From assembly GCA_033344795.1 (NCBI GenBank), contig JAWPMS010000001.1:868001-932000 (forward strand): a stretch of DNA of 64,000 nucleotides, written 5' to 3'. Positions within the stretch are counted from its first letter, which is position 1. Every line of letters begins with the position of its first letter. The notes under the pieces were generated by a model. It saw nothing but the letters and a program-made list of their open reading frames with translations, had not been told where the DNA came from and did not search any database. The translations under genes were made by a program, and so were the position numbers. This document shows, one piece after another, positions 16,439 to 25,602 of this stretch. This stretch comes from SHLQ01 sp033344795. GTDB lineage: Bacteria > Actinomycetota > Acidimicrobiia > Acidimicrobiales > SHLQ01.

Positions 16439-18724
16439 GTGCGGCACGTCAGTACGCTGGGCGACGTGCAGTTCGCTCTCGATGCCGCCCGCGATCTCGA
16501 ACGTTCGTCCACGGATCACACGTGGCACGTCACCGGCGGAAGACCCGCATTCGATCTTCAACCGAATGCAGCACTCAAGAGTGGCTGGCACATCGTCACG
16601 ACCGACCTGGCGAGCGAACAGGAGCAACACCTCGGACTCCCCGTGGATCCTCCGATAGCGCTGCGGTTCCTCCCTGCCTCGGGAAGCGTGCCGCTCGCCC
16701 GTCGGCCAGTTCCGGTGATCGGTGGCCGCAGAACTCGGGTGGTTCATGTGCCACCGGGAACGACCCGCATACAACTCGATGTGTCGCCGTGGCTCGAGAG
16801 TGTGACGGTCACTGCGCTCAGCCTTCGGCCGATTCCTCAACTCGTTGCCGCCTCACTGATGGCGAGCGATGTCGCTGCGTCCAGCGTTCGTGGAACCACC
16901 GACGGCCGTGCCGTGGCATCGAGGCTGCGCCAAGCGCAGTCAGCTCGAGGAGCGCGTGCTGCGATCGAAGAAATCGCAATCTCATACGAACACCTCCAAC
17001 ATCGGCGGTCCGGCGATGGCGTCGACTACCCCACTTGGCGGATTCGAAACGCGACGGTCTTCGACGACGATGTCGATCGGCTCGTCGCACGTTGTGCCGA
17101 GCTTCCGGGCGGTGGCCCGTCCATAAGCGTCGTCATGCCCGTTCACGATCCTGACCCCGCCTGGTTGCGTTCTGCGATCGAGTCGGTGATTGGTCAGGCC
17201 TACTCGAAGTGGCAGTTGTGCATGGTCGACGATGCATCGACGAATCCAGACATCGTTTCCCTGCTCGACCACTACGCCAGCACCGATTCGAGAATTCTGC
17301 TGCGACACCGCTCCGAGAATGGGCACATCTCCGTGGCAAGCAACGACGCCCTCGCTGTCGCGACGGGAGAGTTCGTCGCGTTCATGGACCACGACGATGA
17401 GCTGGCGCCGTTTGCGCTCGCCGCAATAGCCCTTCACTCGGAGGCCGCCGACATCGTCTACACCGATGAGGACAAGATCGACACGGCCGGCCGCCACTAC
17501 GATCCACACTGCAAACCGTCGTGGAACCCAGAGTTGCTTCTGGGTCAGAACTACATGTCCCACCTGACGGCGGTGCGACGAACGCTCGTGGAGCAGGTCG
17601 GTGGACTCCGGGTCGGCTTCGAAGGCGCCCAGGACCACGATCTTCTGCTTCGTTGCACCGCGGTGATCCCGTCCGAACGCATCCGCCACGTTCCCCTTGT
17701 CGCCTATCACTGGCGCGCCATCGAGGGTTCCACCGCACTCAGCCCAACACAGAAGGACTACACAGAAGATGCGTCCACCGCCGCATTGGTCGATCGGCTC
17801 GGGACCGAGTGGATGGTCTCTCCTGCCGGCCCCCCGACCGCGTACCGCTGCACCCCGCCCCTCGATGACTTCCCTCTTGTGTCGATCTTGATTCCGACGC
17901 GAGACCGCGTCGATCTGCTCCGGCAGTGCGTCGAAAGCCTTGCGCAGACCACCTATCCCGCATTCGAGATCTTGATATTGGACAACGACTCGAGCGACCC
18001 GGAAACGCTCTCGTGGCTCTCCGATTTCGACAACGGCCACGATCACCGCGTCGTACCAGCGCCGGGCGCATTCAACTACTCGCGTGTCAACAACCTTGGC
18101 GCTGCCGCCGCGAACGGCGAGCTTCTGCTGTTGTTGAACAACGACACCGAGGTCATCGATGGCAACTGGCTTTCGGAGATGGTCCGATGGGCGCTACAAC
18201 CCGGTGTTGGAGCCGTCGGCGCGAAGCTGTTGTATCCCGACGACACGATTCAACATGCTGGCATCGTGCTCGGTCTCGGCGGGCTCGCCGGACACGGTCA
18301 CCTGCACGAACCAGCCGACGCGAACGGCTACTTCAGCCGCCTCGCGCTCGCCCACGAGGTAGGGGCGGTCACCGGAGCGTGCCTACTCACCTGGCGTACG
18401 ACCTGGGCCGATCTCGGGGGTTTGGACGAGAACCTCGCCGTTGCATTCAACGACGTCGACTATTGCCTGCGGGTGCGTCACCTCGCCGATCAGCGAATCA
18501 TCTGGACTCCACACGCGAGGCTCTATCACCACGAGAGCGTGAGCCGTGGCGCAGAGGATGATGCGGAGAAGGTGGCACGTTTCAACCGCGAGGTCGACCA
18601 AGTCCTGGCTCGCTGGTCAGGTGAGCTCGCACAAGACCCTGCGTATTCGCCCAACCTCACCCTCGAAGCAGACTCCTTCACCTTGGCTCGCCAGCCTCGG
18701 TTCGACCCACCGTGGGCGGAGTGA
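16439..18724 (+). CDS. two-domain family 2 glycosyltransferase
   Basis: This 761-residue cytosolic or peripheral protein has an N-terminal beta-rich region of about 230 residues and then two GT2 modules. Module 1 (about 225-470) has SVVMPVHDP, DDAS, the DHDDE metal site and EGAQDHDL. Module 2 (about 485-715) has SILIPTRDR, DNDSSD, LLLNNDTEV and FNDVDYCLR. This arrangement is typical of O-antigen, wall-polysaccharide or rhamnan-type polymerising transferases in actinobacteria. The sugar is unknown. The GTG start follows a 180-bp AT-richer gap shared with the divergent protease. No other sugar genes are nearby. Confidence 0.85.
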   Translation: MRHVSTLGDVQFALDAARDLERSSTDHTWHVTGGRPAFDLQPNAALKSGWHIVTTDLASEQEQHLGLPVDPPIALRFLPASGSVPLARRPVPVIGGRRTRVVHVPPGTTRIQLDVSPWLESVTVTALSLRPIPQLVAASLMASDVAASSVRGTTDGRAVASRLRQAQSARGARAAIEEIAISYEHLQHRRSGDGVDYPTWRIRNATVFDDDVDRLVARCAELPGGGPSISVVMPVHDPDPAWLRSAIESVIGQAYSKWQLCMVDDASTNPDIVSLLDHYASTDSRILLRHRSENGHISVASNDALAVATGEFVAFMDHDDELAPFALAAIALHSEAADIVYTDEDKIDTAGRHYDPHCKPSWNPELLLGQNYMSHLTAVRRTLVEQVGGLRVGFEGAQDHDLLLRCTAVIPSERIRHVPLVAYHWRAIEGSTALSPTQKDYTEDASTAALVDRLGTEWMVSPAGPPTAYRCTPPLDDFPLVSILIPTRDRVDLLRQCVESLAQTTYPAFEILILDNDSSDPETLSWLSDFDNGHDHRVVPAPGAFNYSRVNNLGAAAANGELLLLLNNDTEVIDGNWLSEMVRWALQPGVGAVGAKLLYPDDTIQHAGIVLGLGGLAGHGHLHEPADANGYFSRLALAHEVGAVTGACLLTWRTTWADLGGLDENLAVAFNDVDYCLRVRHLADQRIIWTPHARLYHHESVSRGAEDDAEKVARFNREVDQVLARWSGELAQDPAYSPNLTLEADSFTLARQPRFDPPWAE

Positions 18725-18737
18725 AAATGCACCACGT

Positions 18738-19649
18738 TCAGCCGTCGAAGCGACCTGCGATCACCCCTGGATAGTCGACGTCGAGCACGTCGGAGAGCGC
18801 AGGCGCAGCGGCTTCGCTGAGGGATCGGTAGAGAGTCGAGGCGATTTCATCCGCCCGATCTCCAATCCAGTCTGCGGGCAGCAGTTGCGCGGGGAGGTCC
18901 GGGAATCGGAGCCGAATTCGACGAATATCGTGCACCAGCATCGTGCGTAATGCGAAGGCATCGAGTGCATCGTCGGGCGGAGTCGAACCGGTCAACGGCT
19001 CGTAGCGAGCCACAAAATCCGAGTAGACCGCTTCGATCTCGGGTGTGTTGAGACCACTCGAGAAGAATCCACTCTGGACGAGACCTTCCAGGTCGTCGAA
19101 GTTTGCCGACGCGACCGGCACGTGGGCAGACGGGCCCAACAACTCGCACATCTCGCGCACCTCCGACGTCGATATCGTCGGCGAACCCAACAACCCGCGC
19201 CCCAAGTGCACGAACCCGTGCCACGTGAGGTGTTCGGTGATCGTCTCCCCTTCCTCATCGGGCAAACCGCTGCTGTCGAGAAACACGAGCGACCACAGGC
19301 CGGACCAATCCGACGGTGTGGCGTGATAGATCCGCGTCGCCGCCTGGATCGACTCTCGAACGGCGAGATCGGTGAGGTGGTAGCAGCTCTGCCGGCCAAC
19401 CCGTTCGTTGGTCAACCAGTCCTCGGCGGCAAGGCGATACATCGAGGTGCGAACCAGTCGTGCGGTGAATCCAAACCGGTCCGTGAGTTGGAAGAGTTGA
19501 GAGAGCCAGAACGATCGCGTGACCGGCAGGACCGTGTCTCCAAAGATCGTCACCAGAACGGAACGCGCCGAGATGTCTGGCTTGGCGCTCCAGTTGGCGA
19601 CAACACTCGCCACCTCTGCCGGCGAGATCTGGGACCTGTTCGCGCTCAC
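18738..19649 (-). CDS. paaX: PaaX-family transcriptional repressor
   Basis: Probable repressor of the divergent phenylacetate genes, which in the PaaX family responds to phenylacetyl-CoA. The winged-helix region (about 25-90) reads SVLVTIFGDTVLPV then RLVRTSMYRLAAEDWL. The PaaX central domain follows (WSLVFLD, WHGFVHLGRGLLGSP), and then the C-terminal PaaX domain with FALRTMLVHDIRRIRLRFPDLP and LLPADWIG. The GTG at 19649 gives 304 residues, the usual length; the frame remains open to 19763. Its position opposite paaABCDE with a shared control region supports the role. Confidence 0.9.
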   Translation of the reverse strand: MSANRSQISPAEVASVVANWSAKPDISARSVLVTIFGDTVLPVTRSFWLSQLFQLTDRFGFTARLVRTSMYRLAAEDWLTNERVGRQSCYHLTDLAVRESIQAATRIYHATPSDWSGLWSLVFLDSSGLPDEEGETITEHLTWHGFVHLGRGLLGSPTISTSEVREMCELLGPSAHVPVASANFDDLEGLVQSGFFSSGLNTPEIEAVYSDFVARYEPLTGSTPPDDALDAFALRTMLVHDIRRIRLRFPDLPAQLLPADWIGDRADEIASTLYRSLSEAAAPALSDVLDVDYPGVIAGRFDG

Positions 19650-19752
19650 CGGTTCATGATACGCCTTTTCGACATTTGGGATCAGTGGTGTATCGCTCCA
19701 GCTCGCCGCGGTCCAACTTGCTACCCGAGAAGCCACGGCAGCAGACCGTTCT

Positions 19753-19802
19753 GAATATGACACACAGTTGACATGATATGGGCAGTTCGATGTATCATAT
19801 TC
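19753..19802 (+). promoter_or_regulatory. paaA promoter and likely PaaX operator
   Basis: A perfect -35 hexamer TTGACA (19768-19773) and a TATCAT -10 (19793-19798) lie before paaA, with a rather long 19-bp spacer. A perfect 8-bp inverted repeat, GAATATGA at 19753-19760 and TCATATTC at 19795-19802, brackets the promoter, one half just upstream of -35 and the other over -10. The half-sites are 42 bp apart centre to centre, four DNA turns, which would suit a dimeric repressor. Assignment to PaaX is inference. Confidence 0.55.
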
Positions 19803-19830
19803 TCACGTAGCGACCACCCGAGGAGAGTCG

Positions 19831-20781
19831 ATGACGACGATCGACAATCAGAGCGCGGAACAAGCCAAGTTTGATCAACTCATCGCATCGAAACAAAAGG
19901 TCGAACCGCGAGATTGGATGCCCGAGGATTACCGCAAGACGATGATCCGGCAGATTGCGCAGCACGGACATAGTGAGGTCATCGGGCAGCAGCCTGAAGG
20001 AAACTGGATCACCCGAGCCCCAAGCCTTCGTCGCAAGGCAATCCTCATCGCCAAGGTGCAGGACGAGGCCGGGCACGGCCTCTATCTCTACAGCGCAGCC
20101 GAGACGCTCGGGATCTCACGAGATGAACTGAACGAGATGCTCCATAGCGGGAGGCAGAAGTACTCGTCGATCTTCAACTACCCCACACTCAGCTGGGCCG
20201 ACATGGGTGCGATTGGATGGCTCGTCGACGGCGCAGCGATCACCAACCAGGTCATGCTCACCCGAACCTCCTACGGCCCGTACGCCCGCGCCATGATCCG
20301 CATCTGCAAAGAGGAGTCCTTCCATCAGCGACAGGGCTACGAGATCATGATGACCCTCGCCAACGGAAGCGATGAGCAGAAGGCGATGGCGCAAGACTCT
20401 CTCGATCGATGGTGGTGGCCATCGATCATGATGTTCGGCCCACCCGACGCCGATTCCACGCACACAGCACAGTCGATGGCGTGGGGCATCAAACTCGAGA
20501 CCAACGATGAGCTTCGGCAGAAATTCGTTGACATGACCGTGCCACAGGCCGAATATCTCGGGCTGACGATCCCCGATCCCGACTTGAAGTGGAACGCCGA
20601 GCGCGGCCACTACGACTTCGGCGATATCGACTGGGAAGAGTTCTGGAACGTCGTGAAGGGGAACGGCCCCTGCAACCGAGAACGGATTGCGCACAAGACC
20701 AAGGCATGGGACGACGGGGCGTGGGTGCGAGAAGCAGCGCTCGCTCACGCGGCAAAATCGAATACACGAAAGGCAGCCTGA
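19831..20781 (+). CDS. paaA: 1,2-phenylacetyl-CoA epoxidase, catalytic subunit PaaA
   Basis: This is the diiron catalytic subunit of the multicomponent oxygenase that epoxidises the ring of phenylacetyl-CoA. The 316-residue protein carries the diiron ligand blocks KVQDEAGHGLYLY (ExxH, about 77-80) and CKEESFHQRQGYE (ExxH, about 164-167), and the conserved GPPDADS and WWWPSIMMFGPP stretches. AGGAG sits five bases before the ATG. It is the first gene of paaABCDE, whose neighbours overlap by TGATG or GTGA. The later pathway genes (paaG, paaZ, paaJ, paaH, paaK) are not in the window. Confidence 0.97.
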   Translation: MTTIDNQSAEQAKFDQLIASKQKVEPRDWMPEDYRKTMIRQIAQHGHSEVIGQQPEGNWITRAPSLRRKAILIAKVQDEAGHGLYLYSAAETLGISRDELNEMLHSGRQKYSSIFNYPTLSWADMGAIGWLVDGAAITNQVMLTRTSYGPYARAMIRICKEESFHQRQGYEIMMTLANGSDEQKAMAQDSLDRWWWPSIMMFGPPDADSTHTAQSMAWGIKLETNDELRQKFVDMTVPQAEYLGLTIPDPDLKWNAERGHYDFGDIDWEEFWNVVKGNGPCNRERIAHKTKAWDDGAWVREAALAHAAKSNTRKAA

Positions 20782-21113
20782 TGAGCTACGACGTACCGAT
20801 CATCGAGGGTGAAGCAGAAGTTGAATTCGCAGGCTCGAGTGGGGCGTACCCACTCTGGGAGGTCTTTGTCCGAGCCGCCCGAGGCCTGAACCATGTGCAC
20901 GCTGGCAGCGTGCATGCCGCAGACGCCGAGGCAGCGGTGCAATCGGCGCGCGACGTGTACACCAGGCGAGCTGAAGGAGTGTCGTTGTGGGTGGTGCGCT
21001 CGACGGAGATCCACGCATCCGATCCGCACGATGGCGATGCATGGTTCGACACGGACCACCCGTACAGGCATCCGACGTTTTATGACATCCCCGATGAAGT
21101 GGGGCACATGTGA
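20781..21113 (+). CDS. paaB: 1,2-phenylacetyl-CoA epoxidase, structural subunit PaaB
   Basis: A small subunit of the epoxidase complex needed for PaaA-PaaC assembly. It has 110 residues with the family blocks PLWEVFVRAARGLNHVHAGSVHAAD, ARDVYTRRAEGVSLWVV and a C-terminal FYDIPDEVGHM. The ATG shares one base with the paaA stop (TGATG), so translation is coupled. Confidence 0.97.
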   Translation: MSYDVPIIEGEAEVEFAGSSGAYPLWEVFVRAARGLNHVHAGSVHAADAEAAVQSARDVYTRRAEGVSLWVVRSTEIHASDPHDGDAWFDTDHPYRHPTFYDIPDEVGHM

Positions 21114-21868
21114 TCGACGAACGCCCTCCCCTGGTCACGTTCTTGTTGCGAATCGCAGACGACAACCTCGTGTTGGCGCAACGACTTGGCGAGCTGATCT
21201 CTTGGATGCCCGAGCTCGAGGAGGACATCGCGATCGCGAACCTGAGCCTTGACCATCTCGGCCAAGCGACGGCCTTTCTCGGCTACGCGGCAGAACTCAC
21301 CGGCACGAGCGACGCCGATCAACTCGCGATGACCCGCAACGAGCGAGAGTTTCTGAACTCGGTCATGGTCGAAAGACCGAATGGTGATTTCGGCCAGACG
21401 ATGGCTCGGCAGTTCTTCGTCGACGCATACCAGGCGCCGTTCTATCGGGCTCTCGCAGATTCGGCCGATGAGCGGATCGCTGGAGTTGCAGCAAAGGCAG
21501 AGAAGGAATCTCGCTACCACCTCGAGTATTCCTCCAGCTGGCTCACCCGGCTCGGCGACGGCACCGAGGAGAGCCATAGACGAATGCAAGCGGGCATCGA
21601 CCAGATGTGGCCGTTCGTCGACGACCTCTTCGCAACCGACGACATCGAGATCCAGCTGCGCGTCGACGGGATCGCACCCGAGCTCGTCGACGTGCGTCGA
21701 TCGTTCGATGAGACGGTGACGAATGTGTTCGCATCAGCACGTTTGTCCGTCCCGGCCGATCCGTACCAGCGACTCGGCGGTCGACGGGGATTCCACTCGG
21801 AACACCTCGGACCTCTGCTCGCCGAAATGCAGTCGTTGTACCGCGCCATGCCCGGAGTGAGCTGGTGA
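21110..21868 (+). CDS. paaC: 1,2-phenylacetyl-CoA epoxidase, structural subunit PaaC
   Basis: A ferritin-like partner of PaaA that stabilises the catalytic subunit. The 252-residue protein has the family blocks LRIADDNLVLAQRLGELI, ANLSLDHLGQATAF, and KAEKESRYHLEYSSSW, where remnants of diiron ligands are visible. Its C terminus has RLGGRRGFHSEHLGPLLAEMQ. The GTG start overlaps the paaB stop as GTGA. The complex of A, B and C acts with the reductase PaaE. Confidence 0.96.
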   Translation: MIDERPPLVTFLLRIADDNLVLAQRLGELISWMPELEEDIAIANLSLDHLGQATAFLGYAAELTGTSDADQLAMTRNEREFLNSVMVERPNGDFGQTMARQFFVDAYQAPFYRALADSADERIAGVAAKAEKESRYHLEYSSSWLTRLGDGTEESHRRMQAGIDQMWPFVDDLFATDDIEIQLRVDGIAPELVDVRRSFDETVTNVFASARLSVPADPYQRLGGRRGFHSEHLGPLLAEMQSLYRAMPGVSW

Positions 21869-22350
21869 ACTCGACACGCGTCGACTTGGTGGAGCTCAGG
21901 GCCGAAATCGGGGAGATTCCCGACCCCGAGGTGCCCGTGCTCACGATTGCAGATCTCGGCATTCTTCGCTCCGTCGAAGAGAGTCCCGAGGGCATCGTCG
22001 TCACCATCACCCCGACCTACTCGGGTTGCCCCGCCATGCACCACATCGAACAAGAGGTGCTCGGTGTGCTCGCGGCACATCACGTGGAAGGCGTGGTTGC
22101 GATGGCGTTCTCACCTGCGTGGTCGACCGATTGGATGACCGATGTCGGCCGCGAGAAACTCGGGGCCTATGGCATTGCGCCACCCCGTCCTCTCGAAACG
22201 AGCATCTCGATCAGGCAAGTCAAGATCTCCTGTCCGCAGTGTTCGTCAACGGACACCGAACTGATCAACCGATTTGGCTCGACGGCATGCAAATCACTTC
22301 GTCGCTGCCTCGATTGCCTCGAGCCGTTCGACCATTTCAAGGAGTTCTGA
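21865..22350 (+). CDS. paaD: phenylacetyl-CoA epoxidase assembly protein PaaD
   Basis: A MIP18/DUF59-family protein of 161 residues, thought to help mature the iron centres of the epoxidase. The N-terminal part has EIPDPEVPVLTIADLGI and TPTYSGCPAMHHIE, the conserved Cys region of the family. The C-terminal part has two CxxC pairs (CPQCSS and CLDC) forming a probable zinc or iron site. The GTG start overlaps paaC by four bases. Confidence 0.94.
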   Translation: MNSTRVDLVELRAEIGEIPDPEVPVLTIADLGILRSVEESPEGIVVTITPTYSGCPAMHHIEQEVLGVLAAHHVEGVVAMAFSPAWSTDWMTDVGREKLGAYGIAPPRPLETSISIRQVKISCPQCSSTDTELINRFGSTACKSLRRCLDCLEPFDHFKEF

Positions 22351-23429
22351 TGCCGGTCGAGTTTCATTCTCTCCCCGTTCGTGTGCATCCCGAGACAGAA
22401 GACTCTGTCGCATTGAGCTTTGTGATCCCCGAGGAACTGCGCACCGAGTTTCGGTATACGCCCGGCCAACACCTCGTGCTGCGTGCGACGCTCGACGGTG
22501 AAGATGTACGCCGGTCCTATTCGATCTGTTCGAGCCCGAGCGACGACGAACTTCGGGTCGGCATCAAACGGATACCGAACGGTACGTTCTCGACCTATGC
22601 CACAACGGTGATGTCAACGGGCGATGTGCTCGACGTGATGGCGCCCATCGGCGACTTCGGGTACGAGCCAGATCCGACGCGGTCGTCGAACCTGGTTGCC
22701 CTCGCCGCTGGATCAGGGATCACGCCGATCCTTTCGATCTTGGCCTCCGCGCTCGAGGTGGAAGCCAGCACCCGCTGCACGCTGGTCTACGGCAACCGCA
22801 CCAGCACCTCGATCATGTTCATCGAAGAGATCGAAGCGCTCAAGAATCGTTTTCCCGACAGATTTCAGGTGGTCCACGTGATCAGCCGTGAACCACACGA
22901 AGTGCCGCTGTTCGAAGGACGTATCGACGAGCAGAAGCTCCGCACGTTGTGCTCGACGATCCTCGATCCTGACGCAATCGATCAGTGGTTCGTTTGTGGT
23001 CCACTCGAGATGGTCGAAACCGCCGAGGAGACGCTCGCGAGCATGGGCGTGCCAGGCGAAGTCATCAATACGGAGCTCTTCTTCGACGAACGAATCGAGC
23101 AGATCCCCGAGGACACCGCGCTCCGCGAAAACATGATCCGACTCGAGCTCACCGTCGACGGTCGGACGTCGGTGGTCGACGTCGATCCCGAGGGGCCGTC
23201 GCTACTCGATTACGCCCGTTCGGTTCGGCCAGAGGTGCCCTTTGCCTGCAAAGGCGGGATGTGTGCCACGTGCAAAGCGCAGGTGATCGATGGCGAGGTA
23301 CGTCTCGACAAGAACTATGCGCTGACGTCCGAGGAACTCGACGCTGGTTTCATACTGAGTTGTCAGGCACATCCGGTCGACGGCGATGTTCGCATCAGCT
23401 TCGATGTCCACGGGGGTCTCGGTCGATAA
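22350..23429 (+). CDS. paaE: phenylacetyl-CoA epoxidase reductase PaaE
   Basis: Passes electrons from NADPH to the PaaABC oxygenase. The 359-residue protein has an FAD domain with RRSYSICSSP (about 51-60), an NAD(P) domain with AAGSGITPILSI, and a C-terminal plant-type 2Fe-2S ferredoxin with Cys300, Cys305 and Cys308 in CKGGMCATC and Cys338 in ILSCQA. All cluster ligands are present. The ATG shares one base with the paaD stop. It is the last gene of the operon; no obvious terminator follows in the 23 bp before the convergent channel gene. Confidence 0.96.
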   Translation: MPVEFHSLPVRVHPETEDSVALSFVIPEELRTEFRYTPGQHLVLRATLDGEDVRRSYSICSSPSDDELRVGIKRIPNGTFSTYATTVMSTGDVLDVMAPIGDFGYEPDPTRSSNLVALAAGSGITPILSILASALEVEASTRCTLVYGNRTSTSIMFIEEIEALKNRFPDRFQVVHVISREPHEVPLFEGRIDEQKLRTLCSTILDPDAIDQWFVCGPLEMVETAEETLASMGVPGEVINTELFFDERIEQIPEDTALRENMIRLELTVDGRTSVVDVDPEGPSLLDYARSVRPEVPFACKGGMCATCKAQVIDGEVRLDKNYALTSEELDAGFILSCQAHPVDGDVRISFDVHGGLGR

Positions 23430-23452
23430 ACGAGACACCGTCCAGCTGCGAT

Positions 23453-24487
23453 TTACCCCTCGGCGGCCTTGGCCATCGCGTGCAGGTGCTCGTCGGTACC
23501 TAGAACGATCAACATGTCTGCGGCTTCGATTCGCAACTCGGCCGATGGGCTCGTCAGAAAGTTCCCCCGGCGGCGAATCGCCACGATCGTCGTGCCCGCA
23601 AGGTCAGCGGTGATCGCGTCAGAGACCGTCCGTCCGACGAACCCCGAGCGAGGCGTCGCCTCGATCTCCGCCATGCGAACCTCGAGCGCGCCGTCGTGCA
23701 TGACGACATCGAGAAAATCGGTGACGCCCGGCTGCAATACCATCGCTGCCATCCGGCTGCCACCAATCTCGTGAGGATTGACCACTCGGTCGACGCCCAC
23801 CCGCTGAAGCTTCTCGACAACACCAGAGCTGTTCGCTCGCGAGATGATGAAGAGCGACTCGTTCTCCGTTCGCGCCGTCAGCGCCACGAAGAGATTGTCG
23901 GCATCGCTGTCGAGCGCAACCACCAAGGTCTGAGCCCGGGCGATACCCGCCTGCACCAAGACCGCGTCCTCCGTCGCCTCGCCCAACACCACCAGAATCC
24001 CATCTGGCAACTCATCCAGATCGAGATCCTCACGGTCGACGACAACGACGTCGCGGCCCGCTCGATGCATCTCATCGACGATGGACCGACCGACCTGGCC
24101 ATACCCACACACGATGACGTGTCCTTCGAGTTGATCGATCTTTCGCTGCATTCGTTGCCTCCGAAATTGGTCGTCGAGCTGGCCCTCGAAGATGGTCTCG
24201 AGCAGGACACCGATCGTGTAAAGAACAGTGCCGGTGCCAAACAGAATCAGTCCGACCGTAAACTCCTTGTAGAACTGCCGATCGACGTCGCCAACCTCTC
24301 GATAGCCGACCGTCGAAACGGTGATTACCGTTTGATAGACGGCATCGCCGAAGTTGAGCCCGAGCAGCATGTAGCCGATCGAACCCACGATGAGAACGAG
24401 GACCAACAAGGCGAGCCCAGTACGAAATCGACCCCAGGGGTTACGGCGGTCGATCCGCTTCCGTTGTCGCTTGCCGAACATGGCCAT
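23453..24487 (-). CDS. potassium channel with RCK (TrkA-N/TrkA-C) domains
   Basis: The 344-residue membrane protein has two transmembrane helices (about 25-45 and 78-98) around a pore loop with the filter TVSTVGYREVG. It then has a Rossmann RCK domain (VIVCGYGQVGRSI, about 122-134, and the VVDRED acidic strand) and a TrkA-C module near 270-340 (GRTVSDAITADLAGTTIVAI). The TVGYREV filter, rather than TVGYGD, is frequent in bacterial channels of this type. It probably passes K+ under nucleotide control. The start may be ATG 24487 or the Met two codons later. Confidence 0.9.
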   Translation of the reverse strand: MAMFGKRQRKRIDRRNPWGRFRTGLALLVLVLIVGSIGYMLLGLNFGDAVYQTVITVSTVGYREVGDVDRQFYKEFTVGLILFGTGTVLYTIGVLLETIFEGQLDDQFRRQRMQRKIDQLEGHVIVCGYGQVGRSIVDEMHRAGRDVVVVDREDLDLDELPDGILVVLGEATEDAVLVQAGIARAQTLVVALDSDADNLFVALTARTENESLFIISRANSSGVVEKLQRVGVDRVVNPHEIGGSRMAAMVLQPGVTDFLDVVMHDGALEVRMAEIEATPRSGFVGRTVSDAITADLAGTTIVAIRRRGNFLTSPSAELRIEAADMLIVLGTDEHLHAMAKAAEG

Positions 24488-24580
24488 TCGCGGAGCTTAG
24501 GGGCTTGACGGGTAGCCGGTGAACGTCCGCCGGTACTGTTGGATTCGGTGCTCATATCGGCGCCGCTGGGGAGGTTCGTC

Positions 24581-25576
24581 ATGAAGGTCGCAGCAATCGG
24601 TGGTGGTTCTTGGGGAACCACCGTTGCCCATCTCTGCTCACACAACGCAGAGACCGTTCTCTTCGCTCGTCGAGCCGAGGTCGTCGACGGCATCTCGGAG
24701 CGTCATGAGAACCCGCGCTACCTGCCAGGCTTCTCCCTCCACCCTTCGTTGCAAGCCTCGACCGACATCGAACAGGTCGTCAGTGGCGCCGACGTCCTGA
24801 TCATGGGTGTTGCCTCGCCGGGGTTTCGAGACACACTCGACGCCCTCGCAGCGAACGTGCCGAAGGCGGTGCCGATCGTGTCGCTCGCCAAGGGACTCGA
24901 TCGCGAGACTGGCCGACGGATGACCGAGCTCATCAGCGATACCTTCCCCGAAAATCCGGTCGGTGTTCTGACCGGCCCGAACCTCGCCAAGGAGATTCTC
25001 GCAGGCCAGGCTGCGGCATCGGTCATCGCGTTCGAGGACCCGACCGTCGCGATGGATCTCCAACAGGTCTTCGCCACCCAACTCTTCCGCGTGTACACCA
25101 ATCCCGATTTGATCGGCTGTGAACTCGGCGGCGCGTTGAAGAACGTGATCGCCGTGGCCGCTGGCATGGGCGACGGGCTGGGCGCTGGAGACAACACCCG
25201 CGCCGCGGTCATCACGCGCGGTCTGGCAGAGCTGACCCGGCTCGGGGTGGCCATGGGCGGCCGCCCGGAGACGTTCGGTGGACTGGCTGGAATGGGCGAC
25301 CTGATAGCGACCTGCATCAGCACCCAGAGCCGCAATCGTTCCGTCGGTGAACAACTCGGAAAAGGGAGAGGGCTCCAGGACATCATCGACGAGATGCAAC
25401 AGGTCGCCGAAGGCATCAAAAGCGCGCCAGTCGTGGCTCGACTCGGACGTGAACACGATGTCGAGCTCCCCATCTGCGAAGAGGTCCGGGCCGTTGTCGA
25501 GGATGGACGCACCGCGGAGGAGGTCTACCGCGGTCTTCTCCACCGTCCGCAGCAAGGCGAGGTCGTCAGACGTTGA
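24581..25576 (+). CDS. gpsA: glycerol-3-phosphate dehydrogenase [NAD(P)+]
   Basis: Reduces dihydroxyacetone phosphate to sn-glycerol 3-phosphate for membrane and storage lipids. The 331-residue protein begins MKVAAIGGGSWGTTVA with the nucleotide-binding loop. It has SLAKGLD, the GPNLAKEI block, ELGGALKNVIAVAAGMGDGLG containing the catalytic Lys, and GLAGMGDLIATC, all family signatures. GGGGAGG six bases before the ATG fixes the start. It is followed after 26 bp by a histidine kinase gene on the same strand. Confidence 0.96.
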   Translation: MKVAAIGGGSWGTTVAHLCSHNAETVLFARRAEVVDGISERHENPRYLPGFSLHPSLQASTDIEQVVSGADVLIMGVASPGFRDTLDALAANVPKAVPIVSLAKGLDRETGRRMTELISDTFPENPVGVLTGPNLAKEILAGQAAASVIAFEDPTVAMDLQQVFATQLFRVYTNPDLIGCELGGALKNVIAVAAGMGDGLGAGDNTRAAVITRGLAELTRLGVAMGGRPETFGGLAGMGDLIATCISTQSRNRSVGEQLGKGRGLQDIIDEMQQVAEGIKSAPVVARLGREHDVELPICEEVRAVVEDGRTAEEVYRGLLHRPQQGEVVRR

Positions 25577-25602
25577 ATTAGGGTTGCGCGCGGAGTTGGC
25601 GA

